In this document: positions 61,706 to 64,000 of the stretch, piece after piece | Layout of the letters: each line of letters starts with the position of its first letter | How positions within the stretch are numbered: the stretch's first letter is position 1 | Source: Kocuria rosea subsp. polaris | Lineage (GTDB): Bacteria > Actinomycetota > Actinomycetes > Actinomycetales > Micrococcaceae | Assembly: GCF_001483755.1 (NCBI RefSeq) | Contig: NZ_LQBK01000022.1 | Location: 220,139-284,138 of the forward strand | Direction: 5' to 3' | DNA length: 64,000 nt | The notes under the pieces: model-generated | Databases searched by the model: none | Seen by the model: the letters and a program-made list of their open reading frames with translations, nothing else | What the model was told of the DNA's origin: nothing | Made by a program: the position numbers and the translations under genes

Positions 61706-62323
61706 ATGGTTGACACCATCCGCATCCCCGCCACCACGCGCACCGACTTCGGCAAGGGCTACGCCCGCCGCATCCGCAACAACGACCAGATCCCCGCGGT
61801 GGTCTACGGCCACGGCGCCGAGCCCAAGCACGTGATCATCCCCGGTCACGAGACCATGCTGGCCGTGCGCCACTCCAACGCCGTGCTCGAGCTCCAGCTC
61901 GACGGCGGCACCGAGCTGGTCATGGTCAAGGACATCCAGCGCCACGCCACCCGCCCCGAGATCCTGCACGTCGACCTGCTGGCCGTGCGCCGCGGCGAGA
62001 AGGTCGAGGTCGAGATCCCCGTCCACGTCATCGGCGAGGTCGAGCCCAACGCCGTGCACAACGTCGAGGAGAACACCCTCACGGTCGAGGCCGACGCCCT
62101 GAACGTGCCCGAGGACGTCGTCATCAACCTCGACGGCCACGGCGTGGGCGACCACGTCTACGCCGCCGACGTCCGCCTGCCCCAGGGCGTGACCATGGTC
62201 TCCGACCCGGAGCTGCTGGTCATCAACGTCTCCGAGCCCCAGGCCCAGGACCTCGGCGAGTCCGAGTCCGCGGGCGAGACCGAGGCCCCCGAGGGCGACG
62301 TCGTCCCCGAGAACGAGGCCTGA
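61706..62323 (+). CDS. rplY: 50S ribosomal protein L25/general stress protein Ctc
   Basis: 205 residues. L25 domain [26 protein letters not shown] at the N-terminus binds 5S rRNA; the longer CTC-type C-terminal domain ([36 protein letters not shown]) and an acidic tail follow. The ATG at 61706 has GAGGAG ahead. Usually the gene after prs; here it restarts the conserved order after the island. Confidence 0.95.
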   Translation: MVDTIRIPATTRTDFGKGYARRIRNNDQIPAVVYGHGAEPKHVIIPGHETMLAVRHSNAVLELQLDGGTELVMVKDIQRHATRPEILHVDLLAVRRGEKVEVEIPVHVIGEVEPNAVHNVEENTLTVEADALNVPEDVVINLDGHGVGDHVYAADVRLPQGVTMVSDPELLVINVSEPQAQDLGESESAGETEAPEGDVVPENEA

Positions 62324-62350
62324 GCCTCACCGCTCGACTGATCCTCCGGA

Positions 62351-62380
62351 GTGCGGGGCGGCTACCGGGCCGCCCCGCAC
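62351..62380 (+). terminator. Hairpin between rplY and pth
   Basis: A perfect 12-bp stem GTGCGGGGCGGC (62351-62362) with 62369-62380 and a 6-base loop, 28 bases after rplY. No T run; may only partly separate the two genes. Confidence 0.65.
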
Positions 62381-62421
62381 TTCGCATGACCGCACTCTGC
62401 ACCTTTTCGATGGAGGCACCG

Positions 62422-63000
62422 ATGTCCGACGCATGGCTGGTCGTGGGGCTGGGCAACCCCGGCCCCGAGTACGCCCGGACCCGGCACAACGTGGGGCAGA
62501 TGGTCCTCGACGAGCTCGCCTCCCGCCTCGGCGGGAGCTTCAAGGTGCACAGGGCCCGCGCCCAGGTCCTCGAGTCCCGGCTGCGCCCGGGCGGACCGCG
62601 CGTGGTGCTGGCCAAGCCCATGACCTACATGAACACCTCCGGCGGCCCCGTGGCCGGCCTCGCCAAGTTCTACGGCATCCCCGCCGAACGGGTCGTCGCC
62701 GTGCACGACGAGATCGACATCCCCTTCGCCGCCCTGAAGCTCAAGATCGGCGGGGGAGAGGGCGGGCACAACGGCCTGCGGGACATGTCCAAGGCCCTGT
62801 CCACCAAGGAATACTACCGGGTGCGCGTGGGCGTGGGCCGGCCGCCGGGCCGGATGGACGCCGCCTCCTACGTGCTCAAGCCGTTCTCCTCCACCGAGGG
62901 CAAGGAGCTGCCTTTCCTGCTCGACGACGCCGCCGACGCGGTCGAGCAGCTCGTCGAGAACGGCCTGCTCGAGGCGCAGCAACGCTTCCACGCACGCTGA
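62422..63000 (+). CDS. pth: Peptidyl-tRNA hydrolase
   Basis: 192 residues. Releases peptides from stray peptidyl-tRNA. All catalytic landmarks are present: [17 protein letters not shown] with the catalytic His, MTYMNTSGG and [20 protein letters not shown] is the standard tRNA-binding segment. The ATG at 62422 has GGAGG ahead; an upstream ATG in the same frame lacks it. Confidence 0.96.
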   Translation: MSDAWLVVGLGNPGPEYARTRHNVGQMVLDELASRLGGSFKVHRARAQVLESRLRPGGPRVVLAKPMTYMNTSGGPVAGLAKFYGIPAERVVAVHDEIDIPFAALKLKIGGGEGGHNGLRDMSKALSTKEYYRVRVGVGRPPGRMDAASYVLKPFSSTEGKELPFLLDDAADAVEQLVENGLLEAQQRFHAR

Positions 63001-63124
63001 GTGACCGCAATCCCCTCTCCGACATGGGCAGACATTCCCCGCTTCACAAATGACTTGAGCTACTTCTGTCAACCGCCTGTCTCTATGCTCGGGCGGTGGG
63101 TGAAGGATAGCGAGGTGCACAGGG

Positions 63125-63859
63125 GTGGGGCAGGAGTCACCAATTCCGATACGTGAAGAAGGCGCCCCTAGATCGATCGCCATCGGCATCGCAGTGTTCC
63201 TGCTTGATGCGTTGTTGCTGGTGGGATTCGTGCTGAACCACCTTGCAGGTGCGGTCGACCCGGCCCAAACCTGGACCACGCCGTTCCGACCGCTCACACC
63301 GTGGAACCGTGCAGGTGACGGCTCGGTCATCGAACTTTTTGGCCATTTACAGCTGGCCCTCGCGGCAGGATTGCTCTTTCGGCTGGCAGCCCGCCAGAAG
63401 GGACATGAGGTTCTCCGTGCTTGGGCTGGGATCCTGACCATACTGATGGCGGACGACTTTTTTACCCTCCACGAGCGAGCTGGGCAAGCTATCGCCCCCG
63501 TGTTTGGAAGCACGGGTTTGTCTGCGACGAGTGTCCAGGAACTTGGTGGGGCCTTCTTCTGGTTCGTCGTAGCGATGCCTTTGAGCGCCTGGCTGTTTCG
63601 CGCTTACCGGCGCAGCCATCGTGAAGCGCAACATGCGTCTCGCATATTGCTGTGGTGTGCTTCGCCCCTCGGCATCGTGGCCTTGGGGTACGTCCTCCTC
63701 AGCGTGCTCGCGCCAGAACACCTCTACGAAGCCTTAGGACTCACAGCGGTGGCCATCCGTGTCGCCGTGAAGGTCTTGACCACGTCAGTCATCCTGTTGT
63801 TCGCGTCTTGGTGGAGCGAGCTTGGGCTTCGAGGCAGTCCCGACCAAAGCGAACAGTGA
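63125..63859 (+). CDS. Membrane protein of unknown function
   Basis: 244 residues with about six hydrophobic segments, such as SIAIGIAVFLLDALLLVGFVL, IELFGHLQLALAAGLLF, AFFWFVVAMPLSAWLF and TSVILLFASWWSEL. A loop with ADDFFTLHERAGQAIAPV follows helix three; the D-D-F-F-x-x-H-E pattern could bind a metal, but this is a guess. The GTG at 63125 has GAGGTG ahead. Third-position bias is weaker than in pth. Family not recognised. Confidence 0.65.
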   Translation: MGQESPIPIREEGAPRSIAIGIAVFLLDALLLVGFVLNHLAGAVDPAQTWTTPFRPLTPWNRAGDGSVIELFGHLQLALAAGLLFRLAARQKGHEVLRAWAGILTILMADDFFTLHERAGQAIAPVFGSTGLSATSVQELGGAFFWFVVAMPLSAWLFRAYRRSHREAQHASRILLWCASPLGIVALGYVLLSVLAPEHLYEALGLTAVAIRVAVKVLTTSVILLFASWWSELGLRGSPDQSEQ

Positions 63860-63904
63860 ACATTCCTGTCGGCAGGACTCCAAGGATGTACAAGCGGTGA
63901 TTTT

Positions 63905-63934
63905 GCGCTCGGGCAACGGCAACCGCCCGAGCGC
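63905..63934. terminator. Bidirectional hairpin
   Basis: A perfect 10-bp stem GCGCTCGGGC (63905-63914 with 63925-63934) and a 10-base loop between convergent genes. No T run follows the stem on either strand; TTTT lies on the plus strand before it. Confidence 0.65.
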
Positions 63935-63954
63935 ACCGCCGTATGCCCCTACGT

Positions 63955-64000
63955 CTAGAGGTCGCCGATGGCGGAGCCGAGCAGGCGGACCGGCTCGAAG
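63955..64000 (-). CDS. C-terminal end of a gene entering from the right
   Basis: On the minus strand the frame ends FEPVRLLGSAIGDL then TAG at 63955. Only these residues are visible. The hairpin 21 bases beyond supports a gene end. Family not identifiable. Confidence 0.5.
   Translation of the reverse strand, partial: FEPVRLLGSAIGDL

Overview
The window is high-GC DNA with dense, often overlapping genes (many ATGA stop/start overlaps), GTG and TTG starts, a tRNA-Gln(UUG) followed by glmU-prs, and rplY-pth further on. That combination points to an actinobacterium of the Micrococcales, probably Micrococcaceae (Kocuria- or Arthrobacter-like); the genus is an inference. Three surface-glycopolymer regions are separated by housekeeping genes, and the last one carries insertion sequences (IS) and base composition unlike the rest.

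Region 1 (1-9.9 kb) looks like a cell-wall glycopolymer locus. It has an O-antigen-ligase-like membrane protein cut by the left edge, a GT2 glycosyltransferase, a CDP-alcohol phosphatidyltransferase, a very large secreted modular protein, a lipoprotein, a membrane acyltransferase and a TagD-like cytidylyltransferase. Together they suggest a CDP-activated alcohol built into a phosphodiester-linked, acylated surface polymer. Region 2 (9.9-24.3 kb) holds a bactofilin-like membrane protein, a ScyD/ScyE-type secreted protein, an arylsulfotransferase-family lipoprotein, an APH-like kinase, an ABC-F ATPase, an RTX-repeat secreted protein flanked on both sides by an unusual palindromic repeat element, then tRNA-Gln, glmU and prs.

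In many actinobacteria prs is followed by rplY and pth. Here prs ends at 24.2 kb and rplY begins at 61.7 kb, so about 37 kb lies between them. This insert contains two overlapping LGFP-repeat secreted hydrolase genes (CAP and GH25), a low-molecular-weight tyrosine phosphatase, a YtrA-type GntR/ABC operon, a UvrA-like ATPase, an ArsR-VOC pair with its own operator, a P450-ferredoxin pair, and then an exopolysaccharide locus (36.4-61.2 kb). The exopolysaccharide genes are a BY-kinase/chain-length protein, a Wzy-like polymerase, acyltransferases, a Wzx-like flippase, GT2 and GT4 glycosyltransferases, a pyruvyltransferase, a WecB/TagA/CpsF glycosyltransferase and three paralogous polyprenyl-phosphate sugar transferases. 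The core from 38.5 to 39.9 kb and from 47.1 to 53.8 kb is visibly richer in A+T than the rest, suggesting acquisition by transfer.

Between 40.1 and 47.1 kb the exopolysaccharide locus is filled by a stack of nested mobile elements: a full-length IS3-family copy, IS481 and IS256 remnants, a decayed IS3-family element split by an intact IS21-family element, and two tiny non-autonomous elements (83 and 96 bp). The tiny elements share terminal sequences and 5-bp target duplications with the IS21 element. Removing each of the three insertions plus one target copy restores the interrupted transposase reading frame at the junction, so their boundaries are known to the base.
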